Positions 7,621 through 16,179 are shown, counted from the first letter of the stretch. The stretch is DNA of 64,000 nt from Paenibacillus sp. A3 (GCF_001399685.1 NZ_JTHN01000136.1:1-64000), one strand, 5' to 3'. Translations and numbers: made by a program. Notes: a model not told the origin generated them from the sequence alone.

Positions 7621-8175
7621 TTAGACGTTTTTATCCGCAGCGCGGACGACTTCGGCGCCCAGCACGTTCTTAAAATGAGTCAGTGCCCATTCGTGTCCGG
7701 CCGGATTGAAGCTCGCGACCGCGTCCTCATGAACAACGATTTTATATCCCTTGTTATAGGCATCCACGGCAGTATGCAGCACGCAAATGTCCGTACAGAC
7801 GCCGATCAGGTGCACCTCGTCGATGCCGCGGGCCCGCAGCCGCAGCTCCAGATCCGTCCCGCAGAAGGCGCTGTATCTCGTTTTGTCCATCCAATGAATG
7901 CGGTCCTGGCGCGCCGAATAGACTTCGTGAAGCCGGCCATACAGCTTGCGGCCCTCCGTAAAGCGGATGTTATGCGGCGGAAACAGCTTGTGTTCCGGAT
8001 GATACGCGTCATTTTCCTCATGAAGGTCGACGGCCATGACGACCAGATCGCCTCCTTCGACAAACCGTTCCGTCAATTCGGCGATTCTTTGCTCCAAATC
8101 GATCGCCGGCTGCCCGCACGGCAGCTTGCCGGTAACAAAATCGACTGTATAATCGATCACAACGAGAGCTTTCAT
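7621..8175 (-). CDS. pncA: Nicotinamidase, isochorismatase family
   Basis: 184 residues. It hydrolyses nicotinamide to nicotinate and ammonia, feeding PncB. The triad is visible: Asp in VVIDYTVDF, Lys in MDKTRYSAF, and the nucleophilic Cys in GVCTDICVLHT; metal ligands lie in AVDLHEENDAYHPE. An in-frame ATG at 8196 lacks a ribosome binding site, whereas ATG 8175 has GGAAGG eight bases upstream, so the shorter start is chosen. It is the first gene of a pncA-pncB unit with its own promoter and a palindrome over the -10. Confidence 0.93.
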   Translation of the reverse strand: MKALVVIDYTVDFVTGKLPCGQPAIDLEQRIAELTERFVEGGDLVVMAVDLHEENDAYHPEHKLFPPHNIRFTEGRKLYGRLHEVYSARQDRIHWMDKTRYSAFCGTDLELRLRARGIDEVHLIGVCTDICVLHTAVDAYNKGYKIVVHEDAVASFNPAGHEWALTHFKNVLGAEVVRAADKNV

Positions 8176-8237
8176 AAGGGCACCTTCCCTTTCCATGCGT
8201 CTGTATTCATGAGACTATCAACTCTATCCTTTCGATA

Positions 8238-8270
8238 ATGTCATTATGACATATTTAAAATAAATGTCAA
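8238..8270 (-). promoter_or_regulatory. pncAB promoter with palindrome over the -10
   Basis: TTGACA (8270-8265), 16-bp spacer, CATAAT (8248-8243). The perfect 15-bp palindrome ATGTCATTATGACAT at 8238-8252 covers the -10, a typical repressor position. The -35 overlaps the stop codon of the upstream hydrolase gene. A NAD-responsive repressor (NiaR- or NrtR-like) is a guess from the genes controlled, not from a matched consensus. Confidence 0.6.
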
Positions 8271-8983
8271 GCCCCATTTTCCGAGTCCCATCGCTCTAAC
8301 AGCCAAGCCGTCGTACAATCGGCAACAATCTGCAGATTGGTTCGTCCGTCCGGATTCACGAACGGCTCGTGGCCGCGAAAATAGTCCGGATGCCCGCCCG
8401 TCAGTGCCAGGTTGATCCGATTCGCCGGCGCATGCTTGAAGCGGTCGTACCGGAACCGGTGACGAAGCCTGGAGCCTTCCGCTACCCAGCCGCCCCACGA
8501 ACCAAGCCGGGCGATCGGATCGCCGCCTTTCGCGCCGATGCCGCGTATGTAAAGCGTCCGTTCCCGGCCTGCGGGGCTTACCGGGCATTTCGGAGAGCCG
8601 ATCTGCACCGTCTGGATACCCGGCAGGGAAAGCGCCGGGCGCAGCAGCTCGGCCGCCTGCACACCCGCCACTCCGCCTCCGCTGTGCCCGATCAGGACGG
8701 GGAAGCCGTCGCCGCACATGCTGCGGATCGCCTCCGCCGCCCTACGGCCTCCGAACGAGCGCGCGGCCGCCTGCGGTCTCAGCCGCAAATCCCGGTAGAT
8801 TTCCAGCATCTGAGCCGCAGTTCTCCGGCTCCAGTCGCCGTAAGGGAACAGCAGCCGGTACTCCGGCTGGAATCCCTTCGCCTCCAGCCTGCGGCACAGC
8901 TGCTCTCCGAACGTTTCCATAAAATTCGGCGCCGTCGCCATGCCGGACAATAAGAAAAGCCGCGGTCTGTAAGAAATGGACAT
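8267..8983 (-). CDS. Alpha/beta-hydrolase family protein
   Basis: 238 residues starting at ATG 8983, preceded by GAGGAG seven bases upstream that overlaps the end of the nos gene. It begins with a hydrolase-like strand (RPRLFLLSGMATAPNFM) and contains the nucleophile elbow GHSGGG (about residue 104). A late His in FRGHEPFVNPD or GHPDYFRGHE may complete the triad. No signal peptide. The 17-bp spacing after nos suggests cotranscription, but the substrate and any link to nitric oxide are unknown. A longer upstream in-frame extension inside nos has no ribosome binding site and is rejected. Confidence 0.78.
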   Translation of the reverse strand: MSISYRPRLFLLSGMATAPNFMETFGEQLCRRLEAKGFQPEYRLLFPYGDWSRRTAAQMLEIYRDLRLRPQAAARSFGGRRAAEAIRSMCGDGFPVLIGHSGGGVAGVQAAELLRPALSLPGIQTVQIGSPKCPVSPAGRERTLYIRGIGAKGGDPIARLGSWGGWVAEGSRLRHRFRYDRFKHAPANRINLALTGGHPDYFRGHEPFVNPDGRTNLQIVADCTTAWLLERWDSENGA

Positions 8984-9000
8984 CTTACCGCTCCTCAGCC

Positions 9001-10146
9001 TCAGGTCGGCACATCGGCCGACGGGTCCGCCTGTGCCTTGGCTTCGCCGGCGTCCATGATGTCGTACGGGCAATCTTGGCGAAAATAATTCGGCTTGACG
9101 ATGCGATCGTCGTAGGACCGGTGGAAAATATGCGTCGCCGCCGGGGAAACCGGAGGAATCAGCCACGTCCAATCCCCGGTTAGCGGGCGACCGCTCCGCT
9201 CTTCCTGCTGCTCGAACCGCCGGAACTGCTCCGCCGCCGTATGGTGATCTATGATGCTGACCCCTGCCGCCTTAAAGGAATGAAGAACCGCCGCATTCAA
9301 CTCGACGAGCGCTCTGTCCTTCCACAGGGAGACGTTGGTCGACGTGTCCAGCTTCAGCAGCTCGGCCACCTTCGGCAGCATATGGTAACGGTCCGGATCG
9401 GCCAAATTGCGCGCGCCGATTTCCGTTCCCATGTACCAACCGTTGAACGGCGCCGCCGTATGCCGGATGCCGCCAATGTCCAACAGCATGTCGGAAATAA
9501 ACGGAACGGCGTACCATTTGAGCCCCAGCCCGGCGAACGAATCGTATTCCGGGTGTCGAATGGGCACCTCAAGCACCAAATTGTCGGGAATCGGATACCA
9601 ACGGGGGTGCCGCCCGTTCACTTGGACGACCAGCGGCAGCACGTCGAACGGCGTGCCCGCTCCCCTCCAGCCAAGGCTCATGCATGCTTTCGTGAACCGG
9701 ACGGAGGCCGGATCGCCGACGATCCCGTTCCCGGTTTCATACCCGGCATAGCGGATCAGCTGATGGTTCCAGATGCGAATACGCCGCTCGTCCGTTTCGG
9801 CGGCAAACACCGTGATCGACGGCCTGATCATGCCGCCATTGGTCCCATAGGCGATATGGCGGAATATCGCTTCCGCAATGTCGTCTTCCCGCTCCAGCCC
9901 TCTCTCGTCAAACACGTTTAGCGACGGCCAGAATAACCTGCCGATACAGCGGTTGCTGTTTCGCCAAGCCATTCTCGCGCCGTGCGCAAGCTCCTCGTAG
10001 GTAAGCTCGTAAGTTCCGCGCCGGGAAAGCTCTTCCCGAACGTCCGCGAGCCGCCGACGCGTTTCCTCTCCGCTTTTGCCCAACTCTTCATAGCACGACG
10101 CTACAAACGTCGCCGCTTCTTCTTGTATCGCTTGATTCGTCGTCAT
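9001..10146 (-). CDS. nos: Bacterial nitric oxide synthase, oxygenase only
   Basis: 381 residues, the length of Bacillus-type NOS without a reductase domain. It oxidises arginine to citrulline and NO, using electrons from general cellular reductases. The heme-thiolate Cys is in [10 protein letters not shown] (Cys67). The arginine-binding Glu is in [12 protein letters not shown], and the pterin/dimer region [19 protein letters not shown] lies near residues 328-346. AGAGGAC precedes ATG 10146. In Bacillus, NOS-derived NO has been linked to oxidative stress and antibiotic tolerance. A hydrolase gene follows after 17 bp. Confidence 0.96.
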   Translation of the reverse strand: MTTNQAIQEEAATFVASCYEELGKSGEETRRRLADVREELSRRGTYELTYEELAHGARMAWRNSNRCIGRLFWPSLNVFDERGLEREDDIAEAIFRHIAYGTNGGMIRPSITVFAAETDERRIRIWNHQLIRYAGYETGNGIVGDPASVRFTKACMSLGWRGAGTPFDVLPLVVQVNGRHPRWYPIPDNLVLEVPIRHPEYDSFAGLGLKWYAVPFISDMLLDIGGIRHTAAPFNGWYMGTEIGARNLADPDRYHMLPKVAELLKLDTSTNVSLWKDRALVELNAAVLHSFKAAGVSIIDHHTAAEQFRRFEQQEERSGRPLTGDWTWLIPPVSPAATHIFHRSYDDRIVKPNYFRQDCPYDIMDAGEAKAQADPSADVPT

Positions 10147-10175
10147 GTCGTCCTCTTCCGCTGCATTTTTTCTCC

Positions 10176-10181
10176 ATTATA
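10176..10181 (-). promoter_or_regulatory. Possible -10 box of nos
   Basis: TATAAT on the minus strand, about 30 bp upstream of the nos start. No convincing -35 is present at 16-18 bp, so this may be an activator-dependent or extended promoter, or chance. Confidence 0.35.
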
Positions 10182-10339
10182 ACCCAGCCCCATGAAAAAA
10201 GCTCGCCGCCCGCCTGTCCAAGCCGCCATTTTCCCGGTTTCGCGTATCATCCGTGTCGAATCTGTGGCAAAAGCCGGATTGCCCCCATCCACCCGGTCTC
10301 CCCGACTAAAGTCCAGCTTCCGTACCGCCTTCGGACGGT

Positions 10340-10367
10340 TTTACCGGACATGCAATTCGTATACAAT
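10340..10367 (+). promoter_or_regulatory. Promoter of the small membrane protein gene
   Basis: TTTACC (10340-10345) and TACAAT (10362-10367) with a 16-bp spacer, 40 bp upstream of the ATG at 10407. The nos promoter faces the other way in the same 260-bp intergenic region. Confidence 0.45.
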
Positions 10368-10406
10368 AGAGACAAGATCTAAACGAACGAAAGTCAGGTG
10401 ACGACG

Positions 10407-10733
10407 ATGAAGTTGAAATGGAACATACAGACGATAGGCGGCTTCGTCCTGATGGGGATTGGCATCATCGGATTGATCGGTTGGGGCGGCATCAGCGGAT
10501 TATTCGGGTATATTTTTGCTCTAGCTATGATCGCCTTCGGCTACTGGCTGTGGAGAACGGCGGACACGACGCTCAAGCGCGTGTGCAGCGGCTTGGTCAT
10601 GCTGGCAGGCGCGGCGCTCATCATCTTCTGGCTGCCGAAGTTCATCAGCCTGATCCTGGCCGGAGCCATCATCTACTTCGGCTGGATCCTTGTGAGAATC
10701 GGCCAGTCCCAAGGTTACCGGAATTGGAAATAA
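10407..10733 (+). CDS. Small multi-pass membrane protein
   Basis: 108 residues, almost wholly hydrophobic, with about four membrane segments (GGFVLMGIGIIGLIGW, LFGYIFALAMIAFGYWLW, GLVMLAGAALIIFWL, ISLILAGAIIYFGWILV). The short N-terminus (MKLKWNIQTIG) resembles the membrane part of LiaF/LiaI-type cell-envelope stress proteins, but the similarity is weak and no function is assigned. ATG 10407 is preceded by AGGTGA five bases upstream; a GTG at 10398 lies inside that site. It is one of only two confident plus-strand genes in the window. Confidence 0.7.
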   Translation: MKLKWNIQTIGGFVLMGIGIIGLIGWGGISGLFGYIFALAMIAFGYWLWRTADTTLKRVCSGLVMLAGAALIIFWLPKFISLILAGAIIYFGWILVRIGQSQGYRNWK

Positions 10734-10743
10734 TACGGCGAAA

Positions 10744-10809
10744 GAGGCGGCCCATGTCTCCCTTCCCGCCCGGCAGAACAGCCGGATGGGACGGACATGG
10801 TACCGCCTC
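10744..10809. terminator. Long imperfect hairpin between convergent genes
   Basis: GAGGCGG ... CCGCCTC and CCATGTC ... GACATGG form nested stems around a further CCGG/CCGG helix. It lies between the stops of the small membrane protein gene and hrpB and is followed by ATTTATT on the plus strand. It probably acts as a terminator for one or both directions, though the T-tract is imperfect. Confidence 0.55.
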
Positions 10810-10839
10810 ATTTATTCGTCCTTCTAAAGCTAAAGCGAG

Positions 10840-13326
10840 TTATACGCGCGGCTTGGCGCGGTTGGTCGGCAAAGCCGCGAGCGGATCATCAGGCCATACG
10901 TGCTTCGGATAGCGGCCCTTCAAATCCTTCTTCACTTCAAAATAGGCGTCCTGCCAAAAGCTCGCCAAATCGCGCGTGACCTGTACCGGCCGATGTGCCG
11001 GGGAAAGCAGATGCAGCAGCAGCGGCACCTTGCCGCCCCCGATGCGCGGCGTTTCCCGCAGTCCGAACAGCTCCTGGAGCCTCACGGCCAGCACCGGCGA
11101 CACCGGATCGCTGTAATCGACCGGGATCCGCGAGCCGCTCGGCACCGTAATGTGCGTCGGCACGAAGTCGTCCAGCTGCTGCCGCTGCGGCCACGGGAGC
11201 ATGCCGTCCAGAATCGCGGCCATCGAGAGCCGCTGCAGGTCATCCCGGCTTTTGAGCCCGTACAGATGCGGGCCGAGCCATTCCTTCAGCCCCGCGAGCA
11301 GCGCCTCGTCGGAAACATCGGGCCAAGCCGGGTCCACCCTGTGCATGAAGCCGATGCGCTCGCGCAGCTGCTTCGCCGCCTTGGTCCACGGCAGAATAGA
11401 CAAGCCTTCGGCCGCGATACCCTCAAGCAGCGCGTTCAGCACCTGCTCCGGGTCCGGGGCTTCCACCGGCGCCTCCCGCAAGGTAAGCGCGCCGAGCTTC
11501 TCCCGTTTGCGGGCGCGAACCGCTTGAGCCGTCCGGTCCCACGCGACTGCGGTCTCCGTTTCGATATCGCCCGCGAATACCCGGTGGAGCTGCTCCTCCG
11601 AGATCGGGGCCGCCAGATCGATGCGGCCGTCCGCCCCCTGGTCATCCAGCTCCGCGACGACTAAATATTTCTCGCCGTAGAGCGGCTGAGGACCCGAAAA
11701 CGACCCTCCCCTGCCCCCGCTCAGCAGGTAGCGTCCGCTTCCTTTATTTTGCGCGATCCGGTCGGGATAGGCGAACGCAAGCAGCATTCCGCAGGCGTTC
11801 ACTTCGGCTCTTTGCTCAAGCGGCAGGCCCAGCGCGCGCTTCCCCTGCTCGGCCTCCGCCGCGATTCGGCGGCGGGCCGCCGGATCTGCCGCCTGTACGG
11901 CGCCGCCCGCTCCGCGAAGCGCCTCCACGCGCAGCCGCAGGTCCGCATTGGGCGAGTCCGGCCGGGAACGCAGCAGGTCGCGGTCGCTTAACAGCGCGGC
12001 CAGCTCGCAGGACAGCCCGCCAAGCCCGAGCGGCACCGCCCGCAACATCATGTGCGCGAGCCTGGGCGATACGCCTAGCTCGGCCATTCGGCGGCCGTGC
12101 GGGGTAATCGCTCCGTCGTCCCCCAGTGCGCCGAGCTGCTTTAAAAGCGCCACCGCCTGACCAAAAGCGGCTGCAGGCGGCGGCGTCAGCCAAGCGAGCT
12201 GCGCCGGATCGGCGACGCCCCAAGCGGCAAGCTCAAGCGCAAGAGCGGCCAGATCCGCTTCCATGATCTCGGGCGCCCGGTGAGGCGCCAGTCGGCGATC
12301 CTCCTGCTCCGTCCAGAGCCGGTAACACACGCCGGGAGACGTACGTCCGGCGCGCCCGCGGCGCTGATCTGCCGAATCCCGCGAGACGGTGACCGTCTCC
12401 AGCCGCGTCATGCCCGTCCGGGGCGAGAACCGCGGTACGCGCATCCGGCCGCCGTCGACGACGATGCGCACCCCTTCTACGGTTAAGCTCGTTTCGGCGA
12501 TGGAGGTGGCGAGCACGACCTTGCGCTGCCCCGGCACGCTCGGCGCAATGGCCGCGTCCTGCTCCCCTTGAGCAAGCTGCCCGTACAGTGGAGCGATCCG
12601 CACCTGCGAACCGAGTCCCGCTTCAAGCAACAGCCGTTCCACGCGCCGAATTTCCCCCGCGCCGGGCAAAAACGCCAACAGATCCCCTTCTTCGGCAGCC
12701 AGCGCCTGACGGATGCACGCAGCCAACGCCGGCTCCAGCTTCCCTTCCACAGGCTTGCTTAAATACCGCGTCTCCACGGGATAACTGCGGCCCTCGCTGA
12801 CCACAACCGGCGCATGGCGCATCAGCGCGGCGACCGGAGCCGCGTCCAGCGTAGCCGACATGACCAGGATGCGCAGGTCGTCCCGCAGCACCGCTTGCGA
12901 CTCCAGAGCAAACGCCAAGCCCAGATCCGCATGCAAGCTTCGTTCATGAAATTCGTCAAAAATAACGACGGCCACGTCCTCAAGCGCGGGATCGGCCTGC
13001 AGCAGGCGCGTAAGCACGCCCTCCGTGATGACTTCGATGCGCGTTTTCGGTCCGACCTTCGTATCCAGCCGGACCCGGTAGCCCACCGTTTGGCCGACCT
13101 GCTCTCCGAGCCGGGCCGCCATGTACCGGGCAGCGGCTCTCGCGGCCAGCCGACGCGGCTCCAACATCATAATTTTGCGCCCGGCCACCCACGGCTCTTC
13201 CAACAGCGCAAGCGGCACCCGAGTCGTCTTGCCTGCGCCGGGCGGCGCTACCAGTACGGCATTTGTATGCTCGCCCAGCTTCTCCTTCAAATGCGTTAAA
13301 ACGCGATCTATCGGCAGTTCTCCCAT
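10840..13326 (-). CDS. hrpB: HrpB-type DEAH ATP-dependent helicase
   Basis: 828 residues, matching HrpB length (about 800-850). DEAH/RHA helicase signatures appear in order: Walker A PPGAGKTT (28-35), EPRRLAARAAA, DEFHER (motif II), SAT (motif III), ATSIAETSLT, and QRRGRAGRTSPG (motif VI). The HrpB-specific C-terminal domain follows, with PIPEEQ-like ISEEQLHRVFAGDIE and the HITVPSGSRIPVDYSDP motif. The cellular role of HrpB is poorly known in general (RNA helicase). It stands alone, with its own ribosome binding site (GGAGTGA) before ATG 13326. Its GC content is the highest in the window by eye. Confidence 0.95.
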   Translation of the reverse strand: MGELPIDRVLTHLKEKLGEHTNAVLVAPPGAGKTTRVPLALLEEPWVAGRKIMMLEPRRLAARAAARYMAARLGEQVGQTVGYRVRLDTKVGPKTRIEVITEGVLTRLLQADPALEDVAVVIFDEFHERSLHADLGLAFALESQAVLRDDLRILVMSATLDAAPVAALMRHAPVVVSEGRSYPVETRYLSKPVEGKLEPALAACIRQALAAEEGDLLAFLPGAGEIRRVERLLLEAGLGSQVRIAPLYGQLAQGEQDAAIAPSVPGQRKVVLATSIAETSLTVEGVRIVVDGGRMRVPRFSPRTGMTRLETVTVSRDSADQRRGRAGRTSPGVCYRLWTEQEDRRLAPHRAPEIMEADLAALALELAAWGVADPAQLAWLTPPPAAAFGQAVALLKQLGALGDDGAITPHGRRMAELGVSPRLAHMMLRAVPLGLGGLSCELAALLSDRDLLRSRPDSPNADLRLRVEALRGAGGAVQAADPAARRRIAAEAEQGKRALGLPLEQRAEVNACGMLLAFAYPDRIAQNKGSGRYLLSGGRGGSFSGPQPLYGEKYLVVAELDDQGADGRIDLAAPISEEQLHRVFAGDIETETAVAWDRTAQAVRARKREKLGALTLREAPVEAPDPEQVLNALLEGIAAEGLSILPWTKAAKQLRERIGFMHRVDPAWPDVSDEALLAGLKEWLGPHLYGLKSRDDLQRLSMAAILDGMLPWPQRQQLDDFVPTHITVPSGSRIPVDYSDPVSPVLAVRLQELFGLRETPRIGGGKVPLLLHLLSPAHRPVQVTRDLASFWQDAYFEVKKDLKGRYPKHVWPDDPLAALPTNRAKPRV

Positions 13327-13387
13327 ATTCGTTCACTCCAACGTACGGCAAATTCGGTTTTTATTGTACCACAACCGCACAAAGAAA

Positions 13388-13621
13388 GCCCCCTAACAGG
13401 GCTCAGAGTGTTGAGAAAGTAATCTAGTGAGGTAATAGAGGTGTACGAGGGGGGGGTATCTACTTCCGGTCACTGTTGTCAGCGGGAAATTTTATTAGAA
13501 GCCGCTTAGTAGCGGGTATTTCCCGCAGACAAAGGCGAACGCTATCGCTCCTCCAGTAGATACCCCACCTCCGTATATTTTTCTATATGACCACTTTCTA
13601 AACAGCCCCTAACAGGGCTCA
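13388..13621. repeat. Palindromic MITE-like element flanked by direct repeats
   Basis: GCCC(C)CTAACAGGGCTCA occurs at 13388-13405 and again at 13605-13621. Between them, about 200 bp form a long imperfect palindrome. Outer arms are GTTGAGAAAGT near 13410 and ACTTTCTAAAC near 13593; then GGGGTATCTACT near 13450 with AGTAGATACCCC at 13555; then GTCAGCGGGAAAT near 13478 with ATTTCCCGCAGAC near 13518; then a central CCGCT/AGCGG hairpin. No coding frame is present. The layout suits a non-autonomous transposable element with target duplication, or a structured RNA between two copies of a terminator hairpin. This fills the gap between hrpB and the chromate transporter genes. Confidence 0.6.
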
Positions 13622-13639
13622 TCCTATACAATTCTCGCT

Positions 13640-14176
13640 TTATTGAAAAAAAGCAATTCCGAGCACGCCCGAAAGGACGATCACTGCGAGCGGATGCAAG
13701 CGGTATTTGATCAGAGCGCCGAGACATACCGCCAAAATGATCAGCATCCCGACCGTATGCCAGCTCATCCAATCGGCTCCGCTTCCCGGCAAGCTGAAGT
13801 GAATCGCCGCGTAGACGATCATCCCGGTCACCACCGGCTTCAGCCCGTAGAACGTCGCTTTGACCCACTGCCGCTGCTGCATTCGGAAAAAGAACGCGGC
13901 GATAAGCACGATAATTGCCAGCGACGGCAGCACCATGCCGAGCGTCGACAGGATCGCTCCGGGAACGCCGGCGGCTTCGTAGCCGATCAAGGTGGCGCTG
14001 TTCGTCGCAATCGGCCCCGGGGCCATTCCCGCCAACGCGACGGTATCCGTAAACTGCCGCTCCTCCATCCAACCGTGGAGCAGCACCTCTTGCCGGATCA
14101 GCGGAATCATCGCATACCCTCCGCCGAACGAAACAAGACCGATTTTAAGAAATACTGCAAACAAACTCCATAGCAT
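13640..14176 (-). CDS. Chromate transporter, short-chain CHR subunit (second half)
   Basis: 178 residues and about six membrane segments, half the size of full ChrA. CHR hallmark motifs are FLKIGLVSFGGGYAMIPLIR near the N-terminus and ALAGMAPGPIATNSATLIGY (about residues 50-70). It works as a heterodimer with the gene directly upstream, as in split ChrA pairs such as B. subtilis YwrA/YwrB. They export chromate or a related oxyanion through the membrane. ATG 14176 is preceded by GGGGTGA; a GTG at 14185 overlaps that site. The gap to its partner is 15 bp. Confidence 0.9.
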   Translation of the reverse strand: MLWSLFAVFLKIGLVSFGGGYAMIPLIRQEVLLHGWMEERQFTDTVALAGMAPGPIATNSATLIGYEAAGVPGAILSTLGMVLPSLAIIVLIAAFFFRMQQRQWVKATFYGLKPVVTGMIVYAAIHFSLPGSGADWMSWHTVGMLIILAVCLGALIKYRLHPLAVIVLSGVLGIAFFQ

Positions 14177-14191
14177 AACCGTCACCCCGTT

Positions 14192-14842
14192 TTAAATCCC
14201 GTCCGCAATAAAGTAATCCGCATATTTATAGCCGTTTCCGGCCGCCGGAGGTTCCTCGTCCTTAGGTTCGAGCGCGCGATAGCCGAGCTTTCGTTTCACG
14301 CGGACAAGCAGATGCCCGATCACGAGTCCGAGCAAAATAACCAGCATCGGATGCACATGAAAAACAAGCAGCAGCAAGACCGTGAAAGCCGCCGTAGCCA
14401 GCGTCGTACGGTCCACGACGGCGCTTTTTCCCATGTTATACGCCGAAATGATGATCAAGGCCGCAATCGCCGCTTGAATGCCTTGAAAGGCTGCAGCCAT
14501 TTTCGGCAGGTCATAGATCTCTCGAAACACAAGGCTCAGCAAAAATACGATCAAAAAAGCCGGCAGCGTCATTCCGCCGACCGCCACCGCGGCTCCCGGC
14601 ACCCCGGCCAGCCGGTAACCGATGAACGCCGCCGCATTGACGCCTACGCCGCCCGGAGCCGATCCGGCTATCGATAAGACGCCGCTCATCTCGTCGGGTT
14701 CAATCCAGCGCCGTTTGCCGACGACCTCCCGTTCCATGACAGGGATCATCGCGTAACCGCCGCCGAATGTGACCGGACTGATTTTGCAAAAGGTCCAGAA
14801 GATCGACCCCAGCGGCCTCAGTTTCCTCAGCCATGATTTCAT
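14192..14842 (-). CDS. Chromate transporter, short-chain CHR subunit (first half)
   Basis: 216 residues with about six membrane segments. CHR motifs are ISPVTFGGGYAMIPVME and SIAGSAPGGVGVNAAAFIGY. It is paired with the next gene to form a split ChrA-type transporter. A hydrophilic tail of about 40 residues (VKRKLGYRALEPKDEEPP onward) is unique to this half. GGGGGGAG precedes ATG 14842. The upstream 263 bp (14843-15105) contain only a terminator and AT-rich sequence, which probably includes the promoter. No chrB-like or other regulator gene is adjacent. Confidence 0.9.
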   Translation of the reverse strand: MKSWLRKLRPLGSIFWTFCKISPVTFGGGYAMIPVMEREVVGKRRWIEPDEMSGVLSIAGSAPGGVGVNAAAFIGYRLAGVPGAAVAVGGMTLPAFLIVFLLSLVFREIYDLPKMAAAFQGIQAAIAALIIISAYNMGKSAVVDRTTLATAAFTVLLLLVFHVHPMLVILLGLVIGHLLVRVKRKLGYRALEPKDEEPPAAGNGYKYADYFIADGI

Positions 14843-15062
14843 CCCGCTCCCCCCGTTCCCCGTTGTCCATTTAAGTATACCTCACTTTAATTCATTTTGG
14901 AATAATGTTTTCATCCATTTTCCTGAATGACCCTAAACACAACAAAATCAGCCCTATGGAATGAGCTGAGATTTATCGCAGTTTTCTTAGTTTCAATCAC
15001 AATGAATTTATGTTTACAATGTCGATCCGAATACATTGAATTTCAAAGCAAACAAGGCCAAC

Positions 15063-15094
15063 AAAAAAAGACCCGGATCGTCCAAATCCGCGTC
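15063..15094 (-). terminator. Terminator of the ymaF-like gene
   Basis: Minus strand: GAC-G-CGGAT / ATCCG-G-GTC stem followed by seven T. It sits 12 bp after the stop at 15106. Confidence 0.75.
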
Positions 15095-15105
15095 AGAAAA
15101 ATAAC

Positions 15106-15504
15106 TCACCAGCCCGGAGGCTCATAACCGATCCCCGTTCCCGTTCGTCCGGCAAACTTGTGCTCGTGCCTTTTGACCGATAGCACGGTCTTGTAATAAT
15201 TTTGCTTAAACTCGAACGGCTCGTCGTCCGTCAGCGCGTCGATCTCATGATAATGAGAGCCGTCCGGCAGCATAATCGGCGGTCCCGTAAGCCCGATGAA
15301 ACGGTGAAAGTGGCCGGAAACGTTGCTTGTATGCCCTTGATACCTATGAACGTGCTCATCCGTCCCGTCTCCATTCGTGGCATAGACGAACATCTCGATT
15401 CTATGGACATGTCCCCGTGCCACGGAGGTCAAGCCAATGAACGCGTGGGCATGAGCCGGCGGAAGCGGAACATATGGCACCGGCGGGAGCGGACAAACCG
15501 ACAT
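15106..15504 (-). CDS. YmaF family protein
   Basis: 132 residues with the repeated His-rich pattern of the YmaF family: AHAHAFIGLTSV, GHVHRIE, EHVHRYQG, GHFHRFIGLTGPP, SHYHEIDAL and RHEHKFAGRTG. Four or five copies of an H-x-H-x-(F/I)-x-G unit suggest metal binding, but the family has no proven function. A proline-rich N-terminus (PLPPVPYVPLPPAHAHA) is unusual. Transcribed as a single gene: GGGGAGAG precedes ATG 15504 and a terminator follows. Confidence 0.82.
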   Translation of the reverse strand: MSVCPLPPVPYVPLPPAHAHAFIGLTSVARGHVHRIEMFVYATNGDGTDEHVHRYQGHTSNVSGHFHRFIGLTGPPIMLPDGSHYHEIDALTDDEPFEFKQNYYKTVLSVKRHEHKFAGRTGTGIGYEPPGW

Positions 15505-15573
15505 AAAGACGCTCTCCCCTTCGCTTTTTTATCCCGGATGCTACAGGATACGCGGGAAGAGGCACGATTATTT

Positions 15574-15792
15574 CTATTCCTGTTTCGTCGTTGCCGGATT
15601 GACGATTTCCTTGACCCGGCCGACTTGTCCGTCTGTCAAACGCACCTTGATGCCGTGCGGATGCGTCGCCGAGTTCGTCAGCAGATCCTTCACGATACCC
15701 CGCGTCAGCTTCCCCGTCCGCTGATCCTGCTTCAGGACGATGAGCACCTCGGCGCCCGGAAGAACGTCAGCACGCTTGCGTCCGTTGCTCAT
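15574..15792 (-). CDS. YwbE family protein
   Basis: 72 residues matching the small conserved YwbE family: RADVLPGAEVLIVLKQDQRTGKLTRG-type N-terminus, then LTNSATHPHGIKVRL and GQVGRVKEI. It is predicted to form a small beta barrel and has no established function. Its start overlaps the stop of the preceding small membrane-protein gene by four bases (ATGA), indicating coupling. Confidence 0.85.
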   Translation of the reverse strand: MSNGRKRADVLPGAEVLIVLKQDQRTGKLTRGIVKDLLTNSATHPHGIKVRLTDGQVGRVKEIVNPATTKQE

Positions 15793-15977
15793 CCGTACTG
15801 CTCCGGCAGCTCAAGCCAGCCCTGAAAAATCGCGTAATAGAACACGAATGCGCTTACGAGGCCCAAAATCGTAAAGCTGATGGCAAGTCCCTTTTTTTTC
15901 TGAAACAGCCACACGAAAGCCAAGCTGAAAAACGTGCCCATAACAAGCAAGCAAACGATCAAAATGATAGTTGCCAT
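15789..15977 (-). CDS. Small two-pass membrane protein
   Basis: 62 residues with two hydrophobic helices (IILIVCLLVMGTFFSLAFVW and ISFTILGLVSAFVFYYAIF) separated by a basic loop QKKKG. It is translationally coupled to the ywbE-like gene through an ATGA overlap. Family not recognised. GAAAGGGG lies a little upstream of ATG 15977. Confidence 0.7.
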   Translation of the reverse strand: MATIILIVCLLVMGTFFSLAFVWLFQKKKGLAISFTILGLVSAFVFYYAIFQGWLELPEQYG

Positions 15978-16135
15978 AGCTTCTGTTCAAACCCCTTTCG
16001 AATCAACAGTATAGTTTAACCGTTTGCTTACCAAAATACCACAATTTCCAACGGAAAAATACTCCGCTGCTGCGATAACCTTGACAATTTCATGAAACGA
16101 CCGCCGCTATACCGCCTTCTCTCCTCCAGGTTAAC

Positions 16136-16170
16136 CAAAAAAAGAGAGGCGTCCGTTCGGCGGGACGCGC
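16136..16170 (-). terminator. Terminator of the cytochrome c gene
   Basis: Minus strand: GCGTCC / GGACGC stem with an 8-base loop, then CTCTCTTTTTTT. It lies shortly after the stop at 16180. Confidence 0.8.
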
Positions 16171-16179
16171 TCCCTTCGT

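Noticed and set aside
14927-15127. 66-codon plus-strand frame upstream of the chromate genes
   Set aside because: No ribosome binding site, no recognisable protein features, and it overlaps the terminator of the ymaF-like gene.
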